In this document: positions 17,423-26,363 of the stretch, one piece after another
Layout of the letters: every line of letters starts with the position of its first letter
Numbering within the stretch: the stretch's first letter is position 1
Assembly (NCBI GenBank): GCA_944325515.1
Contig: CALVAO010000005.1
Location: 1-64,000 of the forward strand
Direction: 5' to 3'
DNA: 64,000 bases
Origin: Candidatus Gastranaerophilales bacterium
GTDB lineage: Bacteria > Cyanobacteriota > Vampirovibrionia > Gastranaerophilales > Gastranaerophilaceae
Translations under genes and position numbers: made by a program
Notes under the pieces: model-generated
What the model saw: the letters and a program-made list of their open reading frames with translations, nothing else
Told to the model about the DNA's origin: nothing
Database searches by the model: none

Positions 17423-17746
17423 ATGAATAGACGCTGGTACGATTCAAACGAACATACTGAAAAAGCTTTAGCATTGCTTAAGGATATGGATGAAGAAAGG
17501 CGCAGGGCTTTGTCTAAAGACTTGACAAATTTTGTACGCCAGATTAAAGAAATGCATGAAGAAGACGAGGAACAGGATGTAAGTATCGGAATAGACCGCG
17601 TTTTAGGCTTATACAAACTCTCTAACTCCAGAAGATGGTATGACAAGGTAAGCATTCTCTCTTATGCCTTAAAAACAATGTCTACTCTTCCTAAAGAAGA
17701 TTTTTACAACATAATGGAAGGTCTTTCAACAAGCTTATCTGCATAA
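17423..17746 (+). CDS. Conserved-looking small protein of unknown function
   Basis: The 107-residue protein is charged, predicted mostly helical and probably cytosolic. It starts MNRRWYDSNEHTEKALALL, and a second RRWYDK motif occurs near residue 71, suggesting an internal duplication of a helix-turn unit of about 65 residues. GGGAGAGG lies upstream of the ATG. It sits alone between the glycan pair and tpiA. I do not recognise the family. Confidence 0.7.
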   Translation: MNRRWYDSNEHTEKALALLKDMDEERRRALSKDLTNFVRQIKEMHEEDEEQDVSIGIDRVLGLYKLSNSRRWYDKVSILSYALKTMSTLPKEDFYNIMEGLSTSLSA

Positions 17747-17810
17747 ACTGTATGTAAGATGGTCAAAATTTTTGATTTTGTGGAGTGCGACATTCCCTAA
17801 AGAGGCAGGC

Positions 17811-17837
17811 TCCCTCTCCTAACAGGAGAGGGCTGGG
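17811..17837 (+). repeat. GC-rich REP-like dispersed repeat, copy B
   Basis: CCCTCTCCTAACAGGAGAGG followed by GCTGGGA: a perfect 8-bp stem with a short loop and a G-rich tail, in the 254-bp gap before tpiA. It has the same plan as the copies near 2220, 39208 and 56446. Confidence 0.75.
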
Positions 17838-18000
17838 ACGAGATGTTAGTCTATTGATTCTCTACAAAGAAAAAATGAAGAGTTTTATCTGCATAAATAT
17901 TGATTTTACTCCCTGTTTATTCTAAAATCCTTATGGGGGTAAATGCTCTCGAATGTTGCACGTTATCCCTTTAGTTAGAAGTTAATAAGGGGGACAAATT

Positions 18001-18795
18001 ATGTCAAGAAAACCAATTATTGCAGGAAACTGGAAAATGAACTTACTTCAAGACGAAGCAAAAGCTTTGTTTGAAGGAATAGAAAAATTTACAAAAGATT
18101 TTACAGCACCGCAATTACCTACAATCGTAATCGCACCTGTATTTACTTCATTGAATGTTGTACATACAGTTAGATGTAACTGCGGATGCGGAGGCGATAA
18201 GATTGCTATTGCCGGTCAAAACTGCCACTGGGAAAAATCCGGCGCTTATACAGGTGAAATCTCTGTAGAAATGCTAAAAGATGCAGGATGCTCTTACGTA
18301 ATCATCGGTCACAGCGAAAGAAGACAATACTTCTCTGAAACAGACGAAATGATTAATAAAAAAGCAAAAGCAATTCTTGCAGGCGGTCTTATTCCTATTA
18401 TCTGCTGTGGTGAAACTCTTGAACAAAGAGAAGCTGGCGTAACAGACCAGCATATTGCAACTCAAATCAGAGCAGCATTAAACGGTTTATCAGAAGAAGA
18501 AATCGCAAAATCAGTTATTGCATACGAACCAATCTGGGCTATCGGTACAGGCAAAACTTGCGACAGCGTTGAAGCTAACAGAGTAATCGCTATGATTAGA
18601 AACGTTGTAAAAGAAGTATCATCTGAAAAAGCAGGCGATGCAATCAGAATTCTTTACGGCGGTTCTGTTAAACCTTCTACTATTGAAGAACAAATGTCAC
18701 AATCAGATATTGACGGCGCATTAGTAGGCGGAGCAAGCTTGAAAGCAGAAAGCTTTAATGAAATTATTGCTAATACTATGAAGGTTAGCGTATAA
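18001..18795 (+). CDS. tpiA: Triosephosphate isomerase
   Basis: The 264-residue TIM-barrel enzyme interconverts dihydroxyacetone phosphate and glyceraldehyde 3-phosphate. Catalytic residues are all present: Lys12 in GNWKMN, His104 in IIGHSERR and Glu176 in AYEPIWAIGTG; the phosphate loop LYGGSVKP is near 220. The protein is about 10-15 residues longer than typical because of an insert near 56-67 with three cysteines (RCNCGCGG). GGGGGA is the ribosome site. Two hairpins follow the stop. Confidence 0.96.
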   Translation: MSRKPIIAGNWKMNLLQDEAKALFEGIEKFTKDFTAPQLPTIVIAPVFTSLNVVHTVRCNCGCGGDKIAIAGQNCHWEKSGAYTGEISVEMLKDAGCSYVIIGHSERRQYFSETDEMINKKAKAILAGGLIPIICCGETLEQREAGVTDQHIATQIRAALNGLSEEEIAKSVIAYEPIWAIGTGKTCDSVEANRVIAMIRNVVKEVSSEKAGDAIRILYGGSVKPSTIEEQMSQSDIDGALVGGASLKAESFNEIIANTMKVSV

Positions 18796-18807
18796 CTAGG
18801 AAGATAA

Positions 18808-18897
18808 AAATAGAGTATCTTTTTTATAGATACTCTATTTAATGATATTTTATTAAAAACAGCAGATTATTACGGTTTAAACTGCTGTTTTTTCTTT
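18808..18897 (+). terminator. Tandem terminator hairpins between tpiA and the EF-hand gene
   Basis: The first hairpin has a perfect 12-bp stem (18808-18819 with 18829-18840). The second pairs AAAACAGCAG (18856-18865) with CTGCTGTTTT (18882-18891) and runs into TTCTTT. Together they separate tpiA from the convergent gene at 18903. Confidence 0.75.
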
Positions 18898-18902
18898 ATT
18901 AT

Positions 18903-20690
18903 CTATTCTTCAGCTTCTGACGCTTCTGATTCAACCCAAGCAGTATAGCTTTCTTGGAAATTTTTAATAAACTCTTCTATAAGCATCTGCGGATTGATAA
19001 TAGTTAGCAAACCGCCTAAAACTTTTTTGTCTGTAGCTCCGCCACTGTTTAATGCCGCTAATTTTGCATTGTTAAACATTGTACTAAAGACTGATGCATC
19101 AAAATCTATACCATTTGCTTCACACATTGTTTTAGCCTTTGTAAGTATTGAACTTTGAAGTCTATCTATCATTTTTTCCGCAGTATTATCTTCTTCATCT
19201 CTGCGAGTTAAGATTGTCACAGGTGTACCTGAATTCAAAGCTTCTGCCAACTTCTCATCTACTTTACCATTCTCATCTGTAACAGCAAGAGAATAATCAA
19301 TATCTTGGAAATTCAAATCTGACTCTGATGCGTTCATGTTATTAATTGCTTCTGCAATATTAGTATTGAAATTCGTAATAAAAGCAGATATAAGCACATC
19401 ATTTTTTACTATGCTGCTAAAACCAAGTTTAATAGAAATTCCATCTTGTTGTAAGGTTTCATTTATAGTCTGGTTATACACATTTTCAAAGACTGTGGCT
19501 ACTTTATCGAATGATATACCCTTTTCCTGCAGCATAGTTTCAATCTGACTTTTCATTTGTGATTTTAAAGCATCATTATTCAAAATCGGTCTGCATTTTT
19601 CATCAATAGATTTGTTTCCCAATGTTATCGTAATTGCATTATAATTATCTATTTTTGAGTAATCTATTAATGCTGGATCGATTGCATATTCTTCACCTTG
19701 TACCCCAATAAACTCTTGATAAGCGCTATTTTCCGCATTTTCCTGCTCTTCTGCAGCTATCTTGTTTATAAACGTTTCAGTATCCAGATTTGCTATAACC
19801 TCATCAAGTGCGGCTTTAAGTTCATTACTGTCTGAAAATTTATTTAATGCAGTAGTAATAGCAGCTTGTGTTTTTATTGTAGTACCCTCCAGTTTAATAG
19901 TTACCCCTTTTTCTAATGCGGCATTCAGAAAAATTTCAGCAAATTCCTTTAATGCTTTTAAATCATTTTTATTATCTAGATAACTACCAAGAGTTGCAAG
20001 GCTTGTATTATATTCTTCAACAGCACTGCTTAATTTTTCGGCATCAGATTGTTTCATATACTCTTGCAAATGCATTTTTAAGTCTTCTCTAAGATTGTTT
20101 CCTTGATAATTTTTGACAAACCTATCAGCCTCAGCTTCAATCTCTTTTCCTAGACGTGCAAGTAAATCTCCTGTTAAAGGATTGCCATTTTCATCTTTTG
20201 ATATTTCATCATATATTTCATCTATAACAGATGATTCTATTGTACTAGGATCATTCGCGAGTATAGTTTGTTTAAATTCTTCATATTTTTCCGGCAATGT
20301 CGCTTTAAAAATTTCTGCCATTACTGCTACATCACCAGTATAATTTGTGGCATATTCATCTATATAGTCTTTCAAAGCAGCACTTAGTTCTGCCAAAGCT
20401 TCAGTTTTACCTGCAAAATCTTTACTTATGGTCATTGACATTTCATTAACAGCATCCTGCATTTGTATTTTTTGTTCCCATACTGCAAATTCTTGTTCTG
20501 AAATAGTTTTATTTCCATCACTATCTACAGTTGCTAATTCAACAGAATCCAGATTTGTTTCTTTTAATACAGAATTATACTCTTCTTGGGAAATTTCTCC
20601 ATTTTTATCTTTATCAAAATCTTCAAATGTTAATTTCTGTCCATTTACATATAAACTCCCAAATTGATTAATTCCGCTAAATCCGCTCAT
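18903..20690 (-). CDS. Large EF-hand protein of unknown function
   Basis: The 595-residue acidic, helix-rich protein has no signal peptide and no membrane segment. Two canonical calcium-binding loops lie near the N-terminus, DKDKNGEISQEE (about 26-37) and DSDGNKTISEQE (about 55-66). The remaining ~520 residues match no family I recognise. The N-terminus (MSGFSGINQFGSLYVNG) is Ser/Gly/Asn-rich, like the other genes with the same promoter. A sigma-28-type promoter with paired TGTAA boxes lies 51 bp upstream (20741-20800). Export by a flagellar-type apparatus, or a motility-linked role, is an inference. Calcium binding is predicted from the loops only. Confidence 0.8.
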   Translation of the reverse strand: MSGFSGINQFGSLYVNGQKLTFEDFDKDKNGEISQEEYNSVLKETNLDSVELATVDSDGNKTISEQEFAVWEQKIQMQDAVNEMSMTISKDFAGKTEALAELSAALKDYIDEYATNYTGDVAVMAEIFKATLPEKYEEFKQTILANDPSTIESSVIDEIYDEISKDENGNPLTGDLLARLGKEIEAEADRFVKNYQGNNLREDLKMHLQEYMKQSDAEKLSSAVEEYNTSLATLGSYLDNKNDLKALKEFAEIFLNAALEKGVTIKLEGTTIKTQAAITTALNKFSDSNELKAALDEVIANLDTETFINKIAAEEQENAENSAYQEFIGVQGEEYAIDPALIDYSKIDNYNAITITLGNKSIDEKCRPILNNDALKSQMKSQIETMLQEKGISFDKVATVFENVYNQTINETLQQDGISIKLGFSSIVKNDVLISAFITNFNTNIAEAINNMNASESDLNFQDIDYSLAVTDENGKVDEKLAEALNSGTPVTILTRRDEEDNTAEKMIDRLQSSILTKAKTMCEANGIDFDASVFSTMFNNAKLAALNSGGATDKKVLGGLLTIINPQMLIEEFIKNFQESYTAWVESEASEAEE

Positions 20691-20740
20691 TTTTACTCCT
20701 TTCGTCTAACTTAGACAATTTAAATACATTTACTTACATA

Positions 20741-20800
20741 TTTACGGCATTTTTGATAAAAACTTTAATAATTAAAAGACAATTGTTACATAAGTTTACA
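20741..20800 (-). promoter_or_regulatory. Sigma-28 (FliA)-type promoter with TGTAA pair (EF-hand gene)
   Basis: Read leftward: -35 TAAAGTTT (20760-20767), 11 bases, -10 GCCGTAAA (20741-20748). The E. coli FliA consensus is TAAAGTTT, N11, GCCGATAA. TGTAAC and TGTAAA boxes lie 10 bp apart, the nearer starting 23 bp before the -35. Confidence 0.8.
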
Positions 20801-20963
20801 ATACACTGGCTTTAGATATCTATACTTGTGTATGATTTTTGTTTATGTGACAATAAAATTAAATCTTACTTCAAAATTTGTAATCAATTTTCAACCGAGA
20901 AGTAAATTATAACTGGTGACAGTATAAATAGTAGTAGTTAGAAATATAAAGGAAACTAAGACA

Positions 20964-23051
20964 ATGGCTAGAAAAACTCCATTAGAAAAAATCAGAAATA
21001 TTGGTATTGCTGCTCACATTGATGCCGGCAAAACCACTACAACTGAACGTATCCTGTTCTATACAGGTAAAACCCACAAACTCGGTGAAGTACACGATGG
21101 TGCAGCAGTAACCGACTTTATGGAACAAGAAAGAGAAAGAGGTATTACAATCCAATCAGCAGCTGTAACAGCTGAATGGAAAGGACACCAGATTAACATT
21201 ATTGACACCCCCGGTCACGTTGACTTTACAATCGAAGTTGAACGTTCACTCCGTGTATTAGACGGTGTTGTTGCTGTATTCTGTGCAGTAGGCGGTGTTC
21301 AATCGCAATCAGAAACTGTTTGGAGACAAGCTAACAGATACGAAGTTCCGAGAATGGTATTTGTTAACAAAATGGATAGAACAGGTGCTGATTTCTATAG
21401 AGTAGTTGACCAAATCAAAAACAGATTGGGCGCAAATGCATTCCCAATCAGACTTCCTATTGGTGCAGAAGACCAATTCAGAGGTTTAATTGATTTGTTT
21501 ACTATGAAAGCTGAAATTTATACAAACGACCTAGGTACTGATATCAGAGAAGAAGATGTACCTGCTGATATGCTTGAAATGGCACAAAAATACAGAGATG
21601 AACTCGTTGAAGCAATTGCCGCTGAAAATGATGATTTGATGGAAAAATATTTTGAAGATCCTTCTTCAATTACGGTTGATGAATTGAAAAAAGGTCTAAG
21701 AAAAGCAGTTTGCGATAACAAAATTGTTCCTGTAACTTGCGGTACTGCATTTAAGAACAAAGGTGTACAGCTGCTTCTTGACTCAATCGTTGAATTAATG
21801 CCATCTCCGGTTGACGTAAAAGCTATCGAGGGTGAATTAGAAGATGGTACTAAGACTGAAAGACATTCATCAGATTCTGAACCGTTCTCTGCTTTGGCAT
21901 TCAAAGTTATGACAGACCCGTTTGTAGGACGTTTAACATTCTTAAGAGTATACTCAGGCGTTATCACATCAGGTTCTTATGTTCTTAACTCAACTAACGG
22001 CAAAAAAGAACGTATTTCAAGATTGGTTCGTATGTACGCTGATCAGAGACTTGAAGAGTCTGAAGTATACGCAGGCGACATTTGCGCAGCTGTAGGTTTG
22101 AAAGATACTACAACAGGTGATACATTGTGTGATGAAAAAGCTCCTATTATCTTAGAAAGAATGAGCTTCCCTGAACCGGTTATCTCTGTTGCTATCGAAC
22201 CTAAAACAAAAGCTGACCAGGATAAGATGGGTATTGCCCTTCAAAAATTAGCAGAAGAAGATCCGTCATTCAGAGTTAAATCTGATACAGAAACAGGTCA
22301 GACAATTATCTCCGGTATGGGCGAACTTCACCTTGATATTATCGTAGACCGTATGTTAAGAGAATTCAAAGTTGAAGCTAACATCGGTAAACCGCAGGTT
22401 GCTTACAGAGAAACAATCAGAGGCAATGCTGATCAAGATTCTAAATTTGTACGTCAATCCGGTGGTAAAGGTCAATACGGACACGTTAAAATTAAGATTT
22501 CTCCGGCAGAAGAAAATGCAGGATTTGTATTTGAAAACAAAATTGTCGGCGGTGCTATTCCTAAAGAATACATCGAACCTGCAAGAAAAGGTATGGAAGA
22601 AGCTCTTGAAGGCGGTATCTTAGCAGGATTCCCAATGATTGACGTTAAAGTTGAACTTTACGATGGTTCATACCACGAAGTCGACTCTTCAGAAATGGCG
22701 TTCAAGATTGCAGGTTCTATGGCAATCAAAGATGGTGCTAAAAAAGCTCAGCCATGCATACTTGAACCTATGATGAAGGTTGAAATCGAAATTCCGGAAG
22801 AATTCACCGGTACAATTATCGGCGACATTTCAAGAAGAAGAGGTCGTGTAGAAGGTCAAGAACCTCAAGGCAATACCGGTAACGTAATTGTAAGAGCGGT
22901 TGTTCCTCTTGCTAATATGTTCGGTTATGCAACTGACTTGAGATCAAACACACAAGGACGCGGAACATTCTCTATGGAATTCCAAAAATACGAACAGGTT
23001 CCGGCAAATATCGAAAAAGAAATTATCGAAAAATCCGGTGCAAGTAAGTAG
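20964..23051 (+). CDS. fusA: Translation elongation factor G
   Basis: The 695-residue GTPase drives ribosomal translocation and, with RRF, ribosome recycling. G1 is AHIDAGKTT (17-25), the switch region carries [11 protein letters not shown]3 is DTPGHVDF and G4 is NKMDRTGAD. Domains II-V are complete, with the domain IV segment [11 protein letters not shown]. Length is normal. AAAGGA precedes the ATG. It stands alone here, without rpsL/rpsG/tuf neighbours. Confidence 0.98.
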   Translation: MARKTPLEKIRNIGIAAHIDAGKTTTTERILFYTGKTHKLGEVHDGAAVTDFMEQERERGITIQSAAVTAEWKGHQINIIDTPGHVDFTIEVERSLRVLDGVVAVFCAVGGVQSQSETVWRQANRYEVPRMVFVNKMDRTGADFYRVVDQIKNRLGANAFPIRLPIGAEDQFRGLIDLFTMKAEIYTNDLGTDIREEDVPADMLEMAQKYRDELVEAIAAENDDLMEKYFEDPSSITVDELKKGLRKAVCDNKIVPVTCGTAFKNKGVQLLLDSIVELMPSPVDVKAIEGELEDGTKTERHSSDSEPFSALAFKVMTDPFVGRLTFLRVYSGVITSGSYVLNSTNGKKERISRLVRMYADQRLEESEVYAGDICAAVGLKDTTTGDTLCDEKAPIILERMSFPEPVISVAIEPKTKADQDKMGIALQKLAEEDPSFRVKSDTETGQTIISGMGELHLDIIVDRMLREFKVEANIGKPQVAYRETIRGNADQDSKFVRQSGGKGQYGHVKIKISPAEENAGFVFENKIVGGAIPKEYIEPARKGMEEALEGGILAGFPMIDVKVELYDGSYHEVDSSEMAFKIAGSMAIKDGAKKAQPCILEPMMKVEIEIPEEFTGTIIGDISRRRGRVEGQEPQGNTGNVIVRAVVPLANMFGYATDLRSNTQGRGTFSMEFQKYEQVPANIEKEIIEKSGASK

Positions 23052-23080
23052 AATTAAAACAATAAAATCATAAAAAACGA

Positions 23081-23110
23081 AAACGGCGAGAGTTTGAACT
23101 CCCGCCGTTT
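23081..23110. terminator. Hairpin after fusA
   Basis: AAACGGCG (23081-23088) pairs with CGCCGTTT (23103-23110), with an inner AGTT/AACT pairing. The T-rich flank is better on the leftward side, so it may act bidirectionally. Confidence 0.55.
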
Positions 23111-23204
23111 CCGTTAACATTTTAAAACTATTCACAACACACATAACTCATGCTAAAATAATAACTACAAACCATTAAAAGTAACGCTTATGAAAGGAAT
23201 GATG

Positions 23205-23915
23205 ATGAGAGAAAAGAGAGGCTTTACCTTAGCAGAAGTATTAATTACTCTGGGAATTATTGGTGTCGTTGCCGCACTAACTGCCCCGGCACTGGTTCAG
23301 AATGCAGGTACCGCTAAAATTGGTCCAACATTATCTAAAGTTGTTGCAACACTTGAGAACGCAAACGAACAAATGCTTCATGACAATGAGGCAACTAATA
23401 TAGCAAAAATTGCCGAGACTGAGTTAGAATACATGGAACTCTTATCAAAACAGATTCAAGGCAGTTCATATGAGTCTACCAAGATTGGTTCCGGCTCTTA
23501 TAAAACAACGTATTATGAGTATGACGGTACTACCGCACAAATATACGGATATGTATTCCACTTCGCTGATGGAATAGATCTTGTATATAATGATGTAGAA
23601 TCATATGTCAACGGAAATTATAGTTCTTATTCCCCAAAAGGAACTTTTAAAGGACCTTATTGTACTATATGGGTTGATGTAAATGGCTTTAATACTAAAC
23701 CAAATAGAAGCGGCAAAGATCGTTTTCTGTTTGTTCAAGATAAAGGCGGTTCTGTAATACCGAGCGGCGGACAAACTTCTGCCTGGTTGAACGATGAAGA
23801 GCAAGCCGGATACCTTGGAGAAGGTAACGCTGCTTGTAATGAAAATAAAGTCGGAACGGGTAACGGATGTGCAGGTTCTATCTTTGATAATAATATGAAG
23901 GTAATATATCAATAA
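23205..23915 (+). CDS. Type IV pilin/pseudopilin-like protein
   Basis: The protein has a class III (prepilin) leader MREKRG cleaved before FTLAEVLITLGIIGVVAALT. Phe+1 and Glu+5 are present, followed by the hydrophobic helix. The globular part (~180 residues) ends in a conserved ACNENKVGTGNGCAGSIFDN segment with two cysteines that could form a disulfide. Several in-frame ATGs exist from 23190; 23205 is chosen because AAAGGA lies six bases upstream and the short leader matches the paralogue at 38259-38996. The pilus/T2SS machinery is encoded just downstream on the other strand. It may be a minor pilin or pseudopilin. Confidence 0.85.
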   Translation: MREKRGFTLAEVLITLGIIGVVAALTAPALVQNAGTAKIGPTLSKVVATLENANEQMLHDNEATNIAKIAETELEYMELLSKQIQGSSYESTKIGSGSYKTTYYEYDGTTAQIYGYVFHFADGIDLVYNDVESYVNGNYSSYSPKGTFKGPYCTIWVDVNGFNTKPNRSGKDRFLFVQDKGGSVIPSGGQTSAWLNDEEQAGYLGEGNAACNENKVGTGNGCAGSIFDNNMKVIYQ

Positions 23916-23950
23916 TTTTGGAGTTATATTCTAGAATTCTATTTAGCAAT

Positions 23951-23990
23951 AGATAAGCCTTAGAATTAGTTCTAAGGCTTATCTATTTTA
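23951..23990. terminator. Bidirectional terminator between pseudopilin and SDR genes
   Basis: A perfect 15-bp stem (23951-23965 with 23970-23984) around the loop TTAG, followed by a T-rich tract. It lies between two convergent genes. Confidence 0.85.
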
Positions 23991-23998
23991 ATTATTTT

Positions 23999-24820
23999 TT
24001 ATTTTTTCATCCTATATTTCAATCCAAACTTAATTAAATTATTAATAAAACTTTGGGGTAATTTTGATATAATACTCGCTATAAACGCATCAAACCCCAC
24101 TGTATATGATAATTTTGGATGTCGTGCTCTATCAGCTTTTAATATCACATCTACAACCTTTTCAACAGAAAGCCCTCTGGTTTCGTTTTTCTGCGCATTA
24201 GAAATTAAATAGCGCATCTCATCTACATAATCCTTACAATTATCGAAATATTTTGAATTTTCCTGTATTGATTTTCCCCATAGGGGCGTAGCTATTACTC
24301 CAGGTTTTATTGATACAACTTGAATATTTTTCTTATTTTCTATCAATAGTGAGTTGAAAAACATGTCCAAGCATCTTTTTGATGCACAATACGGCGAAAT
24401 AAACGGAAAAATTCCAAAACTTGCCATTGAGCTTATATTAATAATCTTACCATCATTAAGAATATCCAGCAGCTTTCTTGAAAGTTCAAGGTGTCCGAAT
24501 ACATTAACATCAAACTGCCTTTTTATTTCATCCATCTCAATATTTTCTACAGGACCTGCAACTACACAACCTGCAATATTTATAAGAGTATCAACCTTAG
24601 TACACTTAGACAAAATATAGTCAGCTGCATACTTAATTGTTTCCGGTCGAGTATAATCAATATAAAATGGATAAATATTAGAAGAAATTTCTTTTAAAGT
24701 CTTTTCATGTTCCTGGTTCCTGTATCCAGCAAAGACAATATTATCTTCTGCTATTCTATTCAAAAGAGCTCTGCCTATTCCGGATGCTGAACCTGTAATC
24801 ACATACGTTTTAGTCTTCAT
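23999..24820 (-). CDS. Short-chain dehydrogenase/reductase
   Basis: The 273-residue classical SDR has the nucleotide site TGSASGIG (9-16), NIAG near 80, a catalytic Ser in NISSMASFG and the Y-x-x-x-K pair in SPYCASKRC. A C-terminal extension of ~60 basic/hydrophobic residues may contact the membrane. It overlaps the upstream 93-residue protein by 11 bases. The substrate is unknown; a lipid or sterol-like hydroxyl is possible given the extension, but this is speculative. Confidence 0.85.
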   Translation of the reverse strand: MKTKTYVITGSASGIGRALLNRIAEDNIVFAGYRNQEHEKTLKEISSNIYPFYIDYTRPETIKYAADYILSKCTKVDTLINIAGCVVAGPVENIEMDEIKRQFDVNVFGHLELSRKLLDILNDGKIINISSMASFGIFPFISPYCASKRCLDMFFNSLLIENKKNIQVVSIKPGVIATPLWGKSIQENSKYFDNCKDYVDEMRYLISNAQKNETRGLSVEKVVDVILKADRARHPKLSYTVGFDAFIASIISKLPQSFINNLIKFGLKYRMKK

Positions 24821-25091
24821 ATAAAGGTCTCATTAGGAGGATTGACGAAAGATTAACCTGCAAAAATTCGTGGGATTCAACTTCCCGCTGAGGAGTTAAT
24901 TTATACTCAAGAGTACAATTCTTAACTGCGATAAATTGTTTATTTGTATTCAAAATTTCGGATAACAAACGGTTTCGTTTTCCTATTTTAGGCATAAATA
25001 CGTAGCCTTTAATTATATGCTCAGCAGTTTCTATATATACTTTTTCCCGCCAGGCAGAAGTTGTTAACTCTAAAATTTCATTGTTATCCAT
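24810..25091 (-). CDS. Small uncharacterised protein upstream of the SDR gene
   Basis: The 93-residue soluble protein is beta-rich by appearance (KVYIETAEHIIKGYVFMPKIG, then EFLQVNLSSILLMRPL near the C-terminus). It lies between the pilus/T2SS operon (47 bp after PilC/GspF) and the SDR gene, which it overlaps by 11 bases. It may belong to the end of the secretion operon. The pattern loosely resembles small PilZ-like or FlbD-like barrels, but no family can be assigned. Confidence 0.65.
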   Translation of the reverse strand: MDNNEILELTTSAWREKVYIETAEHIIKGYVFMPKIGKRNRLLSEILNTNKQFIAVKNCTLEYKLTPQREVESHEFLQVNLSSILLMRPLYED

Positions 25092-25137
25092 TATTTATTC
25101 TCCGTGTTTGGTTTATAAGGAAAACTACTAAACCCTT

Positions 25138-26337
25138 CTAACTCATGTAAGACTGGAACAATGGTAAGTACAGAGCCAGTGCCATTACAAGTACAATACT
25201 ACCTATAACAATAAGCATAATAGGTTCTATCATTTTTGTCATTGTATCAATAATACCATCAAGTGTTTTATCAAGGAAATTTACACCTTTTTCCAGCATA
25301 TCACCTAAACGACCGGATTGTTCACCTGTTGCTATCATAAATAACAGCATCTTTGGAACAATTTTGGTTGACTTAAGCGCTTGAGATACCTGTAAACCTT
25401 GTTGAACCTTAACAATTGCGCCGCTCATTTTATTTCTTAACACAGAGTTTGTCAACGTAATAACTGCAAGGTGCAAACAGTCAACAACCGGAATACCTGC
25501 ATCATATGATACACTCATAACCGACAAAAAGTTAGAATAGTTTGAATACATTATAAGGTTATTCAGCAAAGGAATTTTCAATACAAGTTTATCTAACAAA
25601 TTCCTTGCCGGCTGCCAGTTTAACATTACAAAACAGAAAGCAATAAATGCAATTATAAATATCGGAATCGTAAACCAGTATGTTTTCAGATAATCACCGG
25701 CATTAATCATTAATGATGTTATAAGAGGTAAAGCTTTTTCCTGCTGTTCAAACATCTCTTTAAATGCAGGGAACACAAATACTAACATTATAATTGTTAT
25801 AATAAATGCAAGTACTACAACAAACATCGGGTACATTAGGGTTCCGATAACTTTCCCCTTGATATTTGCCTGCTTTGTAAGCAAATCTTTAATACGTCCG
25901 AGCGTTTTTTCCAATTCACCGGATTCTTCACCGGCTTTTACAAGACCAATAAAAATATATCCAAATATTTGAGGATATCTTCCAAGTGTATCAGCAAAAG
26001 TAGAACCAGCCATGATTTGTGTTTTTAAAACCTTTGACATATTTCTTATTTTTGCCTTAGCTGCTTCCTGCTCCATAAACATCAGCGATTCTACAGCAGG
26101 AATACCGGATGTAAGAAGGATTTGAAGAGTTGATATAAAATCTATTTTTTCGCTTAGACTAAGACTTGCAAGACGTGCTGCTTTTTTTTGTTTTGCATCT
26201 GAATATTCATTTATCTTCGTTGGCACAAGCCCCATTTTACGAATAACATCACGGGCGTCTTTAAGGTTAGAAGCAGTTACTTCTCCCTTTACAACCTCTT
26301 TTCCTTGTTTTAATGCTGTATAACTGTATATTGGCAT
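25138..26337 (-). CDS. Type IV pilus/type II secretion inner-membrane platform protein (PilC/GspF)
   Basis: The 399-residue protein has two repeated GspF domains, each ending in hydrophobic segments. It begins MPIYSYTALKQGKEVVKGEV, has the motifs SGIPAVESLMFM and GEESGELEKTLGRI, and a repeat of the latter as GEQSGRLGDMLEKG. It forms the inner-membrane platform that couples the ATPase to pseudopilin assembly. It lies 26 bp after the ATPase gene in the same leftward operon. Confidence 0.95.
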   Translation of the reverse strand: MPIYSYTALKQGKEVVKGEVTASNLKDARDVIRKMGLVPTKINEYSDAKQKKAARLASLSLSEKIDFISTLQILLTSGIPAVESLMFMEQEAAKAKIRNMSKVLKTQIMAGSTFADTLGRYPQIFGYIFIGLVKAGEESGELEKTLGRIKDLLTKQANIKGKVIGTLMYPMFVVVLAFIITIIMLVFVFPAFKEMFEQQEKALPLITSLMINAGDYLKTYWFTIPIFIIAFIAFCFVMLNWQPARNLLDKLVLKIPLLNNLIMYSNYSNFLSVMSVSYDAGIPVVDCLHLAVITLTNSVLRNKMSGAIVKVQQGLQVSQALKSTKIVPKMLLFMIATGEQSGRLGDMLEKGVNFLDKTLDGIIDTMTKMIEPIMLIVIGSIVLVMALALYLPLFQSYMS

Positions 26338-26363
26338 ATCAACCTCTTCTTATTTATTCTATT

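Noticed and set aside
21518-21967. 149-codon frame antisense to fusA
   Set aside because: It is a shadow of the highly conserved EF-G frame, without a ribosome site.
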